Assembly (NCBI GenBank): GCA_035079385.1
Contig: JAVHKY010000028.1
Location: 4,092,001-4,156,000, forward strand
DNA from: Aspidiotus rigidus
Taxonomy: Eukaryota > Arthropoda > Insecta > Hemiptera > Diaspididae
DNA length: 64,000 bases
Direction: 5' to 3'
Both the position numbers and the translations under genes were made by a program. Below, in pieces: positions 1 through 10,453 of the stretch; positions within the stretch are counted from its first letter, which is position 1; each line of letters opens with the position of its first letter. The notes under the pieces are model-generated. The model was not told the DNA's origin. It saw only the letters and a list, made by a program, of their open reading frames with translations, and made no database searches.

Positions 1-146
1 AAAAAATTTTCTGGAAGTGGTTGTCGGAATAATGGTTGCACTGTAGAATGTTCACGTGGGTGTGGAAGAATTGATTACAAGAATATACTTGTGGAATACG
101 CAATTGTATTTATGGGCGAATATACATTTATGTGGAATTATTATAA

Positions 147-1461
147 TTAGAATCCATACGTATCCCATAAACTTAAATGATTTAATAAATGCGCGAGGGT
201 GATTCCCGGTTCTTCGTAATAATGATAATACATACGCCACAGATATTCATCGAGATACGAATCGGCGGTTTTCGCTATGATGTACTAAATTGGATCGGAG
301 AAATCGCCTCAGACAACCCCACGCGCCTTCTATTCGGTTAGTACAAACGTTTGTCAAAGGATCTTTAAAATTTAATGTGTGGTTGACTGTTCTGTGGACG
401 AAATTGAAGTTGGGAGTATTGCCGAGGCCAGCATATCCTCGGAGGATGAGGATAATCCTCCCCAACAATCTGACCAAATTTCCGTGTCAGGTAGGCAATA
501 TTGTCGAATATAAAACTGAAGCGTTTCTTTCGTACGATTTGGTACTATCTTGAAAATAGCTAATTTTGTTACACAATCAACCATTCCAAATATCCAAATT
601 TGACGACGAGGACGACGACCTCGGTTGTATTTCGATTTCGTTAGCATACACTCATCCATAACGACAACGTGGTCTGGTCCACCCAATTTATAGTCCATAC
701 TTATTAGTCTACAATAGTACAAAAAAGAGAAGCCATAGTCGAACAGTTTTTATATTACATACTCAAATTTTATAATTCACGCCACTCGTCTTACCTAGTA
801 GATGCTATTTCACGTATCCACTGATACCAAGAAGAAACACTTTTTTTCTGAATAGGGAACAAATGTCCTACAACATACTGAGGGAAATTTGCACTCCAGC
901 ACCACATTATTGATAAAACAGTGCGAATAGGCAATTTAGACTTTGTGAAGTATGATCCCCGGAAACACGACTTGTGTGTTCGACATGTTTTCTTCGTACA
1001 TTTATACATCAATCCTGAAATATATTGTATTTATCAGTAAGATCCCTACATTTGTGTGTAATTGTGGGTTTTTCAAATATAGTCACCGAATGAAATATCT
1101 AGGCGTGATACTAATTTCATAGGTGTTCGATGAGAACGACTACACTTCATCGCAAAACATGGACGATTACATTGAGGACATTGAATTTCATATCCTATGA
1201 GTACAATTATCACACATTGTATTATTACCCAACATAAACAAGTAATCGTATGTCCTGTTCAATAACTCTTATTTACGTACCGAGAGGATTGACAGAAATC
1301 GCCACAGGTTGTAAGACAGGTGGAATCTTACACGTAGTACAATTATTGAATGGTTTGACAATACGCATATTTTGAAGTCGCCATGATAATTCAATGTCGT
1401 TTAATCCGTTCAACCATTCTCGAAAGTTCACAAATTTATGTATCGTTCTTATTTCATCCAT
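147..1461 (-). pseudogene. ISXO2/IS1595-like transposase, three exons, broken
   Basis: Transposase of the DDE_Tnp_IS1595 (ISXO2-like) family, which would cut and join transposon DNA in the nucleus. Exons read 1461-1281, 1014-795 and 708-147, joined by GTACGT and GTAAGA donors and by acceptors TTTCAG and TTGTAG, with frame kept across both introns. The N-terminal exons hold the Cys pairs of the zinc ribbon (NCTTC, then YKCTKKTC). The last exon holds the acid motif VVMDECMLTKSKYNRGR, then WIFGMVD, IWSDCWGG, NHTLNFKDP and NRIEGAWGCLRR, and ends near YLDEYLWR. Two compensating frameshifts, near 450 and near 265, break the DDE domain. The family is certain from motif order; the splice sites are read by eye. 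No TIR was found. Confidence 0.8.
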
Positions 1462-1953
1462 TCTCAGTAGAATGTTTTAAGAGTAAACATGAAAATCGCG
1501 CGAAAATGAAAGTTATATGTTGCAATAGAATAAAATTGAGAGTGTCGAACAAAAAAAGAGGAAGATTATATTGCAGAATATGAAGAGAAATAGAATTGTC
1601 AAAAATGAATTCAAAAATGAAGTATACCGCCACATTTTTCAACACTGTGCATATCTGACCATTTATAATCAGCTGTGGTGTCTGACCTACGCACGATGTC
1701 TGCTCTATATGTCTCGTCTATGTTATTGTAAATACAATCCCCGTAGGTTTTTACGCATCAGACTTGGTGTCAGGGTACATTTTGACATCTTTTTTTACTC
1801 CCACAAGGAAAAGAATTGATGCCTACATTATTCACACGTCTGTTTTGCTGGCGTCAATCCTAAGGGCGATTAATGGAAATTATTGTCCCCATTTAACAAG
1901 TGGTTGTGTTTATGAAGTTGAATAAAATGAAGTTATTCGAATAGAAAGTGAAA
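1462..1953. other. No gene recognised
   Basis: This A+T-rich stretch lies upstream of the ISXO2-like pseudogene. Open frames of 60-80 codons occur on both strands, but none has a recognisable motif or a convincing splice context. Confidence 0.4.
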
Positions 1954-2478
1954 ATGTTTTTTGTGCCATGGATCATTTTTTGTCCGGAATTGACAGATGT
2001 AATCGTCGACGGTATAGAAGAATGTTTAGGCGAATTCGCTCGACGCATTCATAGGTAGGAAATCCGTTTTAATTAGGCCATTCAATGATTATATCGAACA
2101 ATTCTATCTTCTCTTTTTCTTTTAATTCCAATATTCATTTGAATATAGACTGAGAGGACGTATGTATCGGTACAGTGGCGAATGGCAAACTGTCCATTTG
2201 ATGAAAATAAAATTTGTAGTGGTAATATATTGTTTACAAATTTACGAAAGTGTAATCACTATTTGGTTTCCGGATGCACATTTATCGGTTTGCTACAAAT
2301 CAAGAAAGTAAGACACGTATATTTCTGGCTCAACATATTCATTCTTGTGTGCGCCTACATTCTTGTACTTCCTACATTTATATGGCATCAACACTCGGCA
2401 ATTAGATGCGTTTCCGAAAAACTTTATGAAGTGTTGGAATGTTTCGCAAATTTTATCCAGCTTGAAAATACGCATTGA
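1954..2478 (+). CDS. Unrecognised three-exon ORF (tentative)
   Basis: Candidate exons 1954-2054, 2149-2307 and 2406-2478 join in frame to 110 codons. Donors are GTAGGA and GTAAGA, and acceptors are AATATAG and CAATTAG. I recognise no domain. The first exon is acidic (ELTDVIVDGIEECLGEF) and then turns basic (RRIHRLRGRMYRY). The total is an exact multiple of three, which is mild support, but the introns are only consensus matches and a longer unspliced frame overlaps exon 2. It may be a transposon-encoded small protein or chance. Confidence 0.25.
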
Positions 2479-2600
2479 TGGTAAAATAACCACCACAATA
2501 TTGACAATGTATGCTATGTAAGTAGAGTGCTTCTTCCTGTCTCCCCCTGAATCGAAGCAAACCTCAAATCACTGACGTAAATGTTCTTTCAATTTTCTTA

Positions 2601-3317
2601 ATGTACAGTACTATGAAGAAAGGTCCAACATTTGCAAGGCAGGGTAATGTGACTTGTACTGATCTCTTAGCAACCAAGTCATTGATAGCAAATATATTGA
2701 TCGAATATAAGGATTACTGGGACTCACGAATAAACGAGCGTTATATTGACAATATTAACGTTGACGCCGGTAAAAAAAAATCTCGAATTCTTGAAAGAAC
2801 GTTAAATAGTCAATATCCGCACATAAATGAAACACCATCTACATCTCACAATTCGTATAGTCCATTAACACCTCCTCATAGCAATTCCAACCTCACTTAT
2901 AGTGCACCTTCCCATGAACATTATTCAAATTATTTACGGCAATATCCCGATTTCTTACGGCAATGTCTCACAGGAGATATTTTCGAAATATTTACTGGTC
3001 ATAAGGAAAAAGATTGGTACAAACAATATTCTAGTTTTCATCCCGAGAAACCGAAACCCGCTTCATCCTCCTCTGATGAAGATGATGAAACTAGGTCTAC
3101 TGATTCGGATTTCTCAGCATCTCATGTACCACAGAACGCATTCATGAAAAAATATCCCCATTTCTTACGTCAATGTCTCACAGGAGACGTTTTCGAGATA
3201 TTCACCGGTTATAAGGAAGAAGAATGGTACAAACAAAATTCCTTCATTCATTCCCTCAAATCCATCCCATCTTCCTCTGAATGTAATCAAACAATTTCCA
3301 CTAATTCGGATTCTTGA
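2601..3317 (+). CDS. Unrecognised protein with a 34-residue duplicated motif
   Basis: This open frame of 238 codons has no family I recognise. Residues 114-147 and 184-217 are near-identical copies of a block containing YPxFLRQCLTGDxFEIFTG and a Trp-Tyr-Lys end (DWYKQ / EWYKQ), exactly 70 residues apart. They are separated by a Ser/Asp/Glu-rich linker, and a Pro/Ser/His-rich stretch precedes the first copy. A GTAAGT donor at 2518 and a TACAG acceptor ending at 2608 suggest an upstream exon (2426-2517), which would give 266 residues starting MKCWNVSQIL and would replace the first codons here. It is intact and faces the same way as the MULE that follows, so it could be MULE cargo or a separate gene. 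Confidence 0.5.
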   Translation: MYSTMKKGPTFARQGNVTCTDLLATKSLIANILIEYKDYWDSRINERYIDNINVDAGKKKSRILERTLNSQYPHINETPSTSHNSYSPLTPPHSNSNLTYSAPSHEHYSNYLRQYPDFLRQCLTGDIFEIFTGHKEKDWYKQYSSFHPEKPKPASSSSDEDDETRSTDSDFSASHVPQNAFMKKYPHFLRQCLTGDVFEIFTGYKEEEWYKQNSFIHSLKSIPSSSECNQTISTNSDS

Positions 3318-3617
3318 AATAATAGAAGGAAAGAAAAATTGTGTTAGAGATGAAAAAATAAAGTGTGAATCAGAAAGAAAAAAACTAAATAGATTGAAGA
3401 GAATCTGATGACGGATAGAGCAAATATCTCAACTTTTGGTCATAAGCAGAGAGCCTTTACCATAAAGTTCATGAAGAATCTAAATCAGGTACTAAAAAGA
3501 GTATAGGAGAAGTGGAACTCAATCACAGAAAACGAGGTGATTGATATGTATGCGAGAACTGTAGGACTATATGAAGGAGTAGAAGGAGATGGAGTGGCTG
3601 CTGAAGGATTCCCGGAC

Positions 3618-3732
3618 AATTCATCTCGTAGAATTCATCTCAGTGAAATTCATCCCAGTCAAGTTCATCTCAGTAAAATTCGTCCCACTGAAATTTATCC
3701 CGAACGCAAAATTCATCTCGAACGAAAAAGTC
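3618..3732. repeat. Degenerate 15-bp tandem repeat upstream of MULE 1
   Basis: About six direct copies of a 15-17 bp unit of the form AATTCATCTCAGTGA run head to tail. Variants are CATCCCAGTCA, CATCTCAGTAA, CGTCCCACTGA and CATCTCGAACG. They lie about 200 bp before the FLYWCH start codon. By position they resemble the repeat-built termini known for some MULEs. No matching inverted copy was found on the other side. Confidence 0.6.
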
Positions 3733-3928
3733 ATATTTTTTTGTCCGTCAGAAAATGTACTCGTTATTCGCAAGAAGTTGTACCTAATAGTTGAGGCAAG
3801 ATAACGTCGAACGATAAGAACGAAGGCACGCTTCAACGTGTGTATCTTCAGCTTTCTCTCCTATACTGCACTGCACCATCAGTTGTTCACTTACCTTGTT
3901 TGCTGCGAGTGCTTGTTGCTAAGTGTTA

Positions 3929-4899
3929 ATGATGGAGTTCGCTTTGACTGAAAGACGGAAGAAATTGCTACTTTATCGTGGTTTCGAATACATTTGTGAT
4001 AAGAAGGACGAGAATAAAATAGTTTGGAAATGTAGGGATTGGTATAAGGAACGGTGTAGAGGGAGATTACATGTCTCGCGCGATCGCCAGGATAAAATAT
4101 TGAAGTCAATATCGCACAATCATGTGCCCGACTCCATCCGCACTGCCATCACTAAGGAGAGAAGTGTACTCGCCGAAAGAAGCCAAAATTCAAGTGATAC
4201 AACGGGTCAACTTGCTGCTACATTTCTGTCACAGCTGTCTCAGAGTGCATTACCGGCGGCTCCTACAGTGGAAACTATACGACGAGGTATACGACGGCAT
4301 ACAGAAAAGATTGCTGATCATCCAAAAATGCCAAAAAAATTAACAGACCTAGTATTACAGGTATGTACTCTTGTATTGACCATTGCATGAATGCCTCATT
4401 CCTTGTACTCATAATTTGGGGTTCTCGTGTGCGTAGGAACCTTACACTCTCACGGTGCACAACAAAATATTTCTACAGTACGACAGCGGTTCAACACACA
4501 AGGACCGAGTTATAATTTTTGCGAAAAACGAGTCATTAGATCGGCTGTCATCTGGCGCACATTGGTTCGTTGATGGAACTTTCGATGTAGTTCCTCCTTT
4601 ATTCGAGCAACTTTTCACAATCCACGTACGGTTCATGGATGACGTTTTTCCCATGGTATATGTTCTCACTACAAATCGTACAACAGCCACTTACCGTCGT
4701 ATTCTTCGCGAATTGATTAACCTACGATTGCTGCAACCTACTTCCATTTTAATGGACTTCGAGCAAGCATCCATAAAGGCATTCTCTCTGGAGTTTCACC
4801 GTCGCTTTATGCGACAGGATTATAGTATCAACGGAAGTATACAGCTCAGTAAAACATGTCGCGGAATACCGCGGAAAATTCATGAAAGCTCTCCGCTCT
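3929..4899 (+). pseudogene. MULE transposase with N-terminal FLYWCH finger, 3' decayed
   Basis: Exon 1 (3929-4360) encodes a FLYWCH-type zinc finger: LLYRGFEYICDKK, then VWKCRDWYKERCRGRLHV, then the HNH pair. It splices (GTATGT donor, GTGCGTAG acceptor) to exon 2 from 4437, which starts the MULE DDE core with DRVIIFAKNE, WFVDGTFDVVP (first Asp), LTTNRTTATYRRI and LMDFEQASIKAF (second Asp). The frame is in register across the 76-bp intron. Homology is lost after about 4790 and the frame stops at 4899, so the catalytic Glu region and C-terminus are missing. MULE 2 in this window shows what a longer copy looks like. The element probably lost its 3' half to later insertions such as the hAT relic that follows. 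Confidence 0.85.
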
Positions 4900-4974
4900 A
4901 ACCACAGCAGAGAGCTTAGTCGCATTCCGCTTCCGCGGCAAAACGCGGTAACGTTTTCCGAGCAGATTTTGTCA

Positions 4975-5515
4975 ATAGGGGGAGTAGAAGTTACCTCGAA
5001 GTTTTTCAACAATTTCATCAACAGTGACTGGTGATAATACATTTGTAATAATGGCAGTGCATTTACGTCGGCTGAGACTCATCTCCTGGCAAATTTTTGA
5101 GTCCGGGAAAATTTGCTTCAGAATAGAGACTAGGGAGTCCGATAATTGGCGAGCGGCATTGCTCTTCGCAAAAAATGCGCTTAATTGCGACTTTTGTTGG
5201 GTGCGAAGAAGGCATCAACTGAAATTTTTTTGCCACAGACGGAATTTCCACCATATCTTGGATACTTTGCTGATGTCTTTTAGTACTGGAGTGTTTCTGA
5301 ATTTCACTTTTTCCAGCGAGAATTATCACGTTACGACTTATGCATGTGCACTTACAGGGGTCGTCATTTATTGGTCTTGACCAGCTGCTAAACGCTGCAT
5401 CTTTCAACCAACTTTTTTGAAAAACCTTTTTCTTCGTCAGTTGTTTCTCTTCTTTTCCAAGCTCGTTTCTTACTGCCCTCTTCTTCTTCGAGGTACTCGG
5501 TGAATGCGGCGCCAC
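4975..5515 (-). pseudogene. BED-type hAT transposase N-terminal fragment
   Basis: Read on the minus strand from a TTTTCAG acceptor at about 5516. A basic stretch leads to a BED-like zinc finger (FQKSWLKDAAFSSW, then CKCTCISRNV and GKSEIQKHSSTKRHQ). After a frameshift near 5070 the frame continues with the hAT motif KCTAIITNVLSPV and the start of the next block (EIVEKLRGNFYSP), then ends. The RNase H core and the C-terminal dimerisation domain are absent. This exon and the hAT-like end at 8109-8120 could belong to one element split by the Penelope insertion; that link is inferred. Confidence 0.7.
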
Positions 5516-5838
5516 TGAAAACAAAACAAGAACCATTTGACTTAGAACACATAATCAAACTACCCTAATCTTCCACATCTTTTTTAGGAATACTGTACAC
5601 GTACTTATTTACGAGTTTACAACTGTTGCAAGTGCGTTTCCAATAATAATCTGTAAATTTCGAAAATTATGAGGAATTGCCGATCTAGTCTTTCGTTTCG
5701 ATCGTTGCTCACGTACACACTCCAAAGAACTTTTATCTGAACGAATGAAATACTCAAAATAGTAAAACGAGGAGTAAACTAAACAAAGCCACAGAAATAC
5801 GATTACACACTGGAGCGCTTTCGATTAATAAACCATTG

Positions 5839-7327
5839 TCAACAGTGACATGAAAGCAACTGAAACCAATTTAGGCTGTCGTTATTAAGGTGCCGAATAA
5901 TTTCAATGTGCTCAAGCGCCGTTCGTTTGAAGTACGAGTTCTCTCTGTGGAGGAGGGTCTCGGACCCCTCTTTATAGCAGTGACCACTGGTAATGAGATG
6001 GTCCGCAAAAGCCGACTCCCCCAATTTCTTTTTCTCCCAAGCTTTCTTATGCTCGTCAATTCTAATTTTAAGTTGACGGCCAGTCTCGCCTATGTATATC
6101 CCTTTACAATCATTACAATTCACCTTGTAGACACCACTTTTTTCGAGCAATGGGATAGGGTCCTTCAATTTGACAAAAAGACTTTTTACAGTATTAAGGT
6201 TATAATAAGCTGGTCGGAACCCAAACGGGCGGAGTACGCTACCTAATTTAGAAGAAAACTTCCCCAAGAAGGGGAGCCTTATCCAACGCTTCCTACTCTC
6301 CAATGTCGGATTGCGGGGGAGGGAGGTAGTGGAGTCCAGGCATTTCCGAGTCAACTTCCTCCGGACCATGAGGTCAATGTCTTTGCTCACCTCATTCACT
6401 CTGGCCAAATGCTTTATAGTCGAATGCTCCCTTTGAAAGGCGGTCTGACCAAGCGGAATACTGGTCAACCGGTGGACAAAGCTATTGAATGCAGCGGATT
6501 TATGGGCGACAGGGCAGAATGATCTGCCGTGGACAGTAGTATCGGTCGATGTAACTTTCCTATAGATGGCGAATTCATGGACACCGTCTCTATTGGAGAT
6601 CGTGAGGTCCAAAAAATTAATAGATGAACCGCCCACTTCCAATGTGAATTTGATGGAAGGATACTGATTATTGATATACTTAATAAACTCCAAAAGGAGA
6701 TCTCTGGGACCGGTCCACGCACACAAAACATCATCGACGTACCTGCGCCAATAGTGTATATGACCCAAAAGCACATGGCCAGAGGAAAAAAGATCTAGCT
6801 CAAATTTTGACATAAATACCTCCGAGATGAGGGATCCCAGAGGAGAGCCAATAGGAATGCCAACCTCCTCAGGAAACTCAAAAAACTTACCCTCAAATTT
6901 GCAAAAATTGGGAGACCAGCAGATGTTAAGCAAGTTGAAAAATTCCATCAATTCTTCATGACGGATATTAAATTGTACCAAAAGGGTACCCATATATTGC
7001 ATAGCAGTGGCTCTAGGAATATTGGGGAATAAGCCGACCACATCGAAAGAGCAAAGGGACGAATCCGGCGGGAAAGTTTCATCCTTCAGCCCATCAGCCA
7101 AAGACACCGAATTCTTCACAGAGTAGGGAGACTCGAAATCTATTCTAGATTTAAACCATCGGTCTAGATACTTCGCCAAAGAATAAGTGGGGGAGGACAC
7201 AAATGAAACGACCGGGCGCATCGGGGTATCCTGTTTGTGAATCTTCGGTAGCCCGTATAATAGAGGAGGCACCGGGTTAGGCTCAAGGAGCAACTTTTTT
7301 AGAGCAGGAGTTTTAATAATAAATTCA
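5839..7327 (-). mobile_element. Penelope-like element, RT plus GIY-YIG, 5' truncated
   Basis: A long open frame encodes the C-terminal two thirds of a Penelope-type retroelement protein. The reverse transcriptase begins in its finger region (FIIKTPALKKLL, then PPLLYGLPKIHK) and runs through FDVVGLFPNIP (motif A), GIPIGSPLGSLIS, YVDDV (motif C) and INFLDLTISNR. A GIY-YIG endonuclease follows (GVYKVNCNDCKGIYIGETGR, Arg and His of IRIDEHKKAW, then FADHLITSGH). The frame has no stop from 7327 to the terminator at 5839. The N-terminus and any 5' repeat are missing, because reading upstream hits a stop at about 7350. That is typical of a 5'-truncated insertion. The RT and nuclease residues look intact, so this copy was probably recently active before truncation. 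Confidence 0.93.
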
Positions 7328-7339
7328 CAATTATTATTA

Positions 7340-8120
7340 TCTCTTGAACGATATCTTCAACCGCGGATCGTTCTTCTATTTTCTCAAGCACCCACAGATA
7401 TGCAATGTTATTCTCCAAGTTTCGTCTTCTTAGAAACAATCCTCGTTCATCGCAATATTGGCTAAGCCTGTATCGAATCATCGAATGTAAACACGAATAA
7501 TATCAGAATAAATACTTGAAATTTTTAAAAATGAAAATGTTGAATTACATCAAGTTATCCTCTTACCTTTTTAAAGATGAATCGATGATTAAAGTAACCC
7601 GATATTGATTTGTATCATATTTCATACTGAAAATTACAAAAAGCATGCATGAGCATTGGTTCATCACACCACACAAACCAGATGATGCACGTGATATTCT
7701 TGATCTTTGACTCTCTCTCGGAAAAACGTGCACCCAACAGGTACAACCTTGGACATGTAGCATAAACATTTTACAGTACGCAGACGCTTGGGTCTGTGAG
7801 TCTGTTTTTACCGCTGGCGCTAGTTTTCATTGACAGTTTTGCTGATGAGACACTTAGCAAGTTGAATCAATCATGAAAAAGATAATGTCTGTTCGGCAAC
7901 AATCATATCATGGAGCTCCTTTTTAGCTTTTCTATAAAATGAGAGAATGATAACCCAGTTTAAGTAAATTTCAAATAAAACAATAGTCAAATTTTTCATT
8001 TCTCATTTTTTTCCTCTCTTATTGCCAAATTTCCCTTGTTTTTCCCTTTTTCCCACGCTGTTCCCACAGAGGTCAAAATTTCCCACGATATGGGAAAATT
8101 CCCTCGATCCCCCAACACTG
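7340..8120. other. No clear gene; possible hAT terminal region at right end
   Basis: A minus-strand frame at 7299-7481 overlaps the Penelope edge and has no recognisable motif. Between about 8000 and 8120 the sequence is rich in TTTCCC and TGGGAA blocks and ends in CCCCCAACACTG (8109-8120). Read on the minus strand this is CAGTGTTGGGGG, the usual look of a hAT terminus. It would be the 5' end of the minus-strand BED hAT relic at 4975-5515. I did not find the opposite terminus. Confidence 0.35.
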
Positions 8121-8177
8121 CAGTGCCCGGATCGTTTTCTCATCGCTTGGACTAATTGAAATCAATTAACTTCGCAG

Positions 8178-8335
8178 AGTGTCAAGTCAATCATTAAAAC
8201 TGAGGACCACTCGAAGGTGACATCCTCTCAGAAGGGCTTGCGAGTTACACCTAGCAAAAAACTCAGTGAAGAAGAGGAGAAGGAATTGCGAAACAGAAAA
8301 GCTGCATTATGGAAAGAATTGGGATTCGATTATTA
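8178..8335 (+). CDS. Isolated terminal exon, Lys/Glu-rich, unknown
   Basis: After an acceptor CTTCGCAG ending at 8177, the frame SVKSIIKTEDHSKV runs to LSEEEEKELRNRKAALWKEL and ends GFDY at a TAA. Codon flow and the acceptor suggest a real 3' coding exon. I recognise no family and found no upstream exon in the window. It may be the last exon of a host gene or of a transposon gene cut by the hAT end at 8120. Confidence 0.4.
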
Positions 8336-8879
8336 AGTGATGACATTCTTGAGAAAAAGTTTTTATTCATTTTTTCTTTCAATTTGTAAGTGAAATTTTT
8401 CTGCATCTTGACGTTCTTAGTTCTTAATGTTTTCTGCAAATGTAAATAGGAAGGTATTGGTTCAGTACAACCTCCTAATTTATAATTTTTAAGAAATTTT
8501 CAAAACACGTATTTCTCTTAAAAATGTTTGGTAAATTTTTGATATCACAATTGTAGTGAAGTTGTATAGCAACGTTGCAGCATTACTCGCATATTACTTG
8601 GCGCTATGCTATTACCTATGTAACGTTTTATGAATCTTGGAGAGCAGCTTTAAAAAATGACGTAGGCTATGACTGAAAAACGTGAAAAAAGAACAAACTT
8701 TCTCTATTAATTTATTTGCTCCAAAGGATGAATAGCTCTCTCTGTATAAGGGGACAAAAGAACCTGTTTTCCTGTTCCATCATTGCAATTTATTGTCTCG
8801 GCTGTGTGACCCTACTGTAAACAGTCACATGATCGTCACAACTTGGACACATTGTGCCGCGGAACACTGATTCTCATAT

Positions 8880-9262
8880 GTGACTCTCTTGTGAACCGAC
8901 ACAGTAGGTGAACAAAATGTCCACTGATAAACCTCATACTGATGAGGAAATTTTCTGACATTGTGACGGAATTGGGTTCCGCCACTGTAAGGGAACAAGA
9001 AGTCCACTAATGAGCCTCACATCAATGTGGAGCAGTTGTGGTACTGTGACGGGTTGTGTAGCGCCACTATAAGGGAACAAAACATCCACTGATGAGCCTC
9101 ACATTAATGTGGAGCAATTATGCTATTGTGACGGGATTGTGTAGCGCCACTATGAGGGAACAAAACGTCCACTAATGAACCTCACGCTAATGTGGAGCAG
9201 TTATGGTATTGTGACGGGATTGTGAAGCGCCACTGCAGGGGAATAAAACCTCCACAAGTGAG
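8880..9262. repeat. 82-83 bp minisatellite with palindromic core
   Basis: The motif TGTGACGG recurs at 8962, 9045, 9127 and 9210 (spacing 83, 82, 83), and once more at 9336. Each unit carries GCGCCACT or a variant, then GGGAACAAAA, GTCCACTAATGA, and the near-palindrome TCACATTAATGTGGAG. The first unit, at about 8880, is the most diverged. The array directly precedes the DUF4806 relic, and a derived copy may run into its first exon. Confidence 0.85.
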
Positions 9263-9360
9263 TATCACACTACCCGCCACATCTGTTCCGCTAATTCTCC
9301 TTGAAAGTGACCGTAATGAGGCGGATTTCAGGTATTGTGACGGTAATGTGTCCCGTCACA

Positions 9361-10168
9361 GCCAGAAATTTTGCACAACGGCGTTCCTTGAAAAAATTGT
9401 TCTAAACATTGATGAAACGGTTAGACTGTTGAAGACCAGCAACGATGCCTATCTCTCCAGAAATTTGGCGAGCGTAGAAGATAGAATAAATCTAGTTGAC
9501 GCACGAATACCTATAAGGTCGGCTACTGATTTTGACTGGTTCAATCACGAATTGACCTCAAATGGAGAGTTCCGGAATGATTTTGTGAGTCTCAGAATAA
9601 TCAGCTTCTCATCTTGCCGAGCATGTGATACAAATACATGATTATTACGTATTATCATAATTTTTTAATCCATTAATCCGTTTTCTTGTATTTGTAGATG
9701 AGCTACGTGGCTCGCGTAACCTCCTTTTACGCATCTTCCACTTCTGCACAAAACGAGCCGTCCTATCTACTTGTGAAGTTACTCCACAAGATATTCGCGC
9801 TATCAATCATTCGGACGTGCAATTGGAGCGGACAGATTCGAGTTCGGCAAACTGATTGCAAAACAAAAAAAGATTTGACAGACCCTGACGTGAGCGAAAA
9901 CACCAAAAAGTTGACAAAAACGAAAATAGCCGGGAGTGAAATTATTGACATCATCACTGGTGCGTACAGTACCGCGGTATTCAAAAAGTTATGTCTTTTG
10001 TTGACGAATTTTATTTTTCAATTTAAGTATATTATGCCTTCTATTTTGATGTAGAGTTCATGAAGACAAAACATGGTATGTGCACCACAATGTGCGACAA
10101 GAGGATTCAAAAATATCATGGATCCGCGCGTCAACAAAACGTTGACACCTAAAAAGAAAACAATTTAG
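9361..10168 (+). pseudogene. DUF4806-type gene, copy 1 (partial, frameshifted)
   Basis: The first recognisable exon (about 9361-9584) encodes a coiled-coil-like stretch (FLEKIVLNIDETVRLLKT) and the start of the DUF4806 domain (IPIRSATDFDWFNHEL, NGEFRNDF). It ends at a GTGAGT donor. The next exon (9698-9959) continues SYVARVTSFYA and LLHKIFALSIIRTCNWSGQ. A last exon from 10055 begins EFMKTKHG, shifts frame near 10105, and ends MDPRVNKTLTPKKK before a TAG. The layout, splice points and tail match copy 2 at 24475-25877. The 5' exons are missing or replaced by the minisatellite. DUF4806 proteins are common in insects, often in multicopy families, and their function is unknown. Confidence 0.75.
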
Positions 10169-10453
10169 GTTTTGTATCGCGTTTTGGGCGGCCAAGAAGA
10201 AAATATTTTCAATATTTATTGCTTTAACGTTTTTCTTTTTCAAAATTATGTAAATTGATTTCCTCCTTTTTTTGTAAATTTTCTATATACCTATTCACAT
10301 TCTACCTATCTTATGGAAGAAAACTTGATATAAGTTACGCATTTCGAAATCCTTTCTATAGCGTAAGCACTTTTATAGATGAGTATGTTTCAACAATTTG
10401 GTAAATGACATGGGGAACACAATTAGGAAAATATGTAACACACAATAAAGTGA

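Noticed and set aside
147..1461. Bacterial contamination, from the IS1595-type transposase
   Set aside because: In-phase spliceosomal introns and flanking eukaryotic transposons make contamination unlikely.
2182..2478. A 98-codon unspliced ORF
   Set aside because: Its frame runs through a good GTAAGA donor at 2308, and a spliced reading in another frame fits better. Neither is strong.
8880..9262. Regular 83-bp repeats as a CRISPR array
   Set aside because: The whole 83-bp unit is repeated, with no unique spacers, and the setting is eukaryotic. It is a minisatellite.
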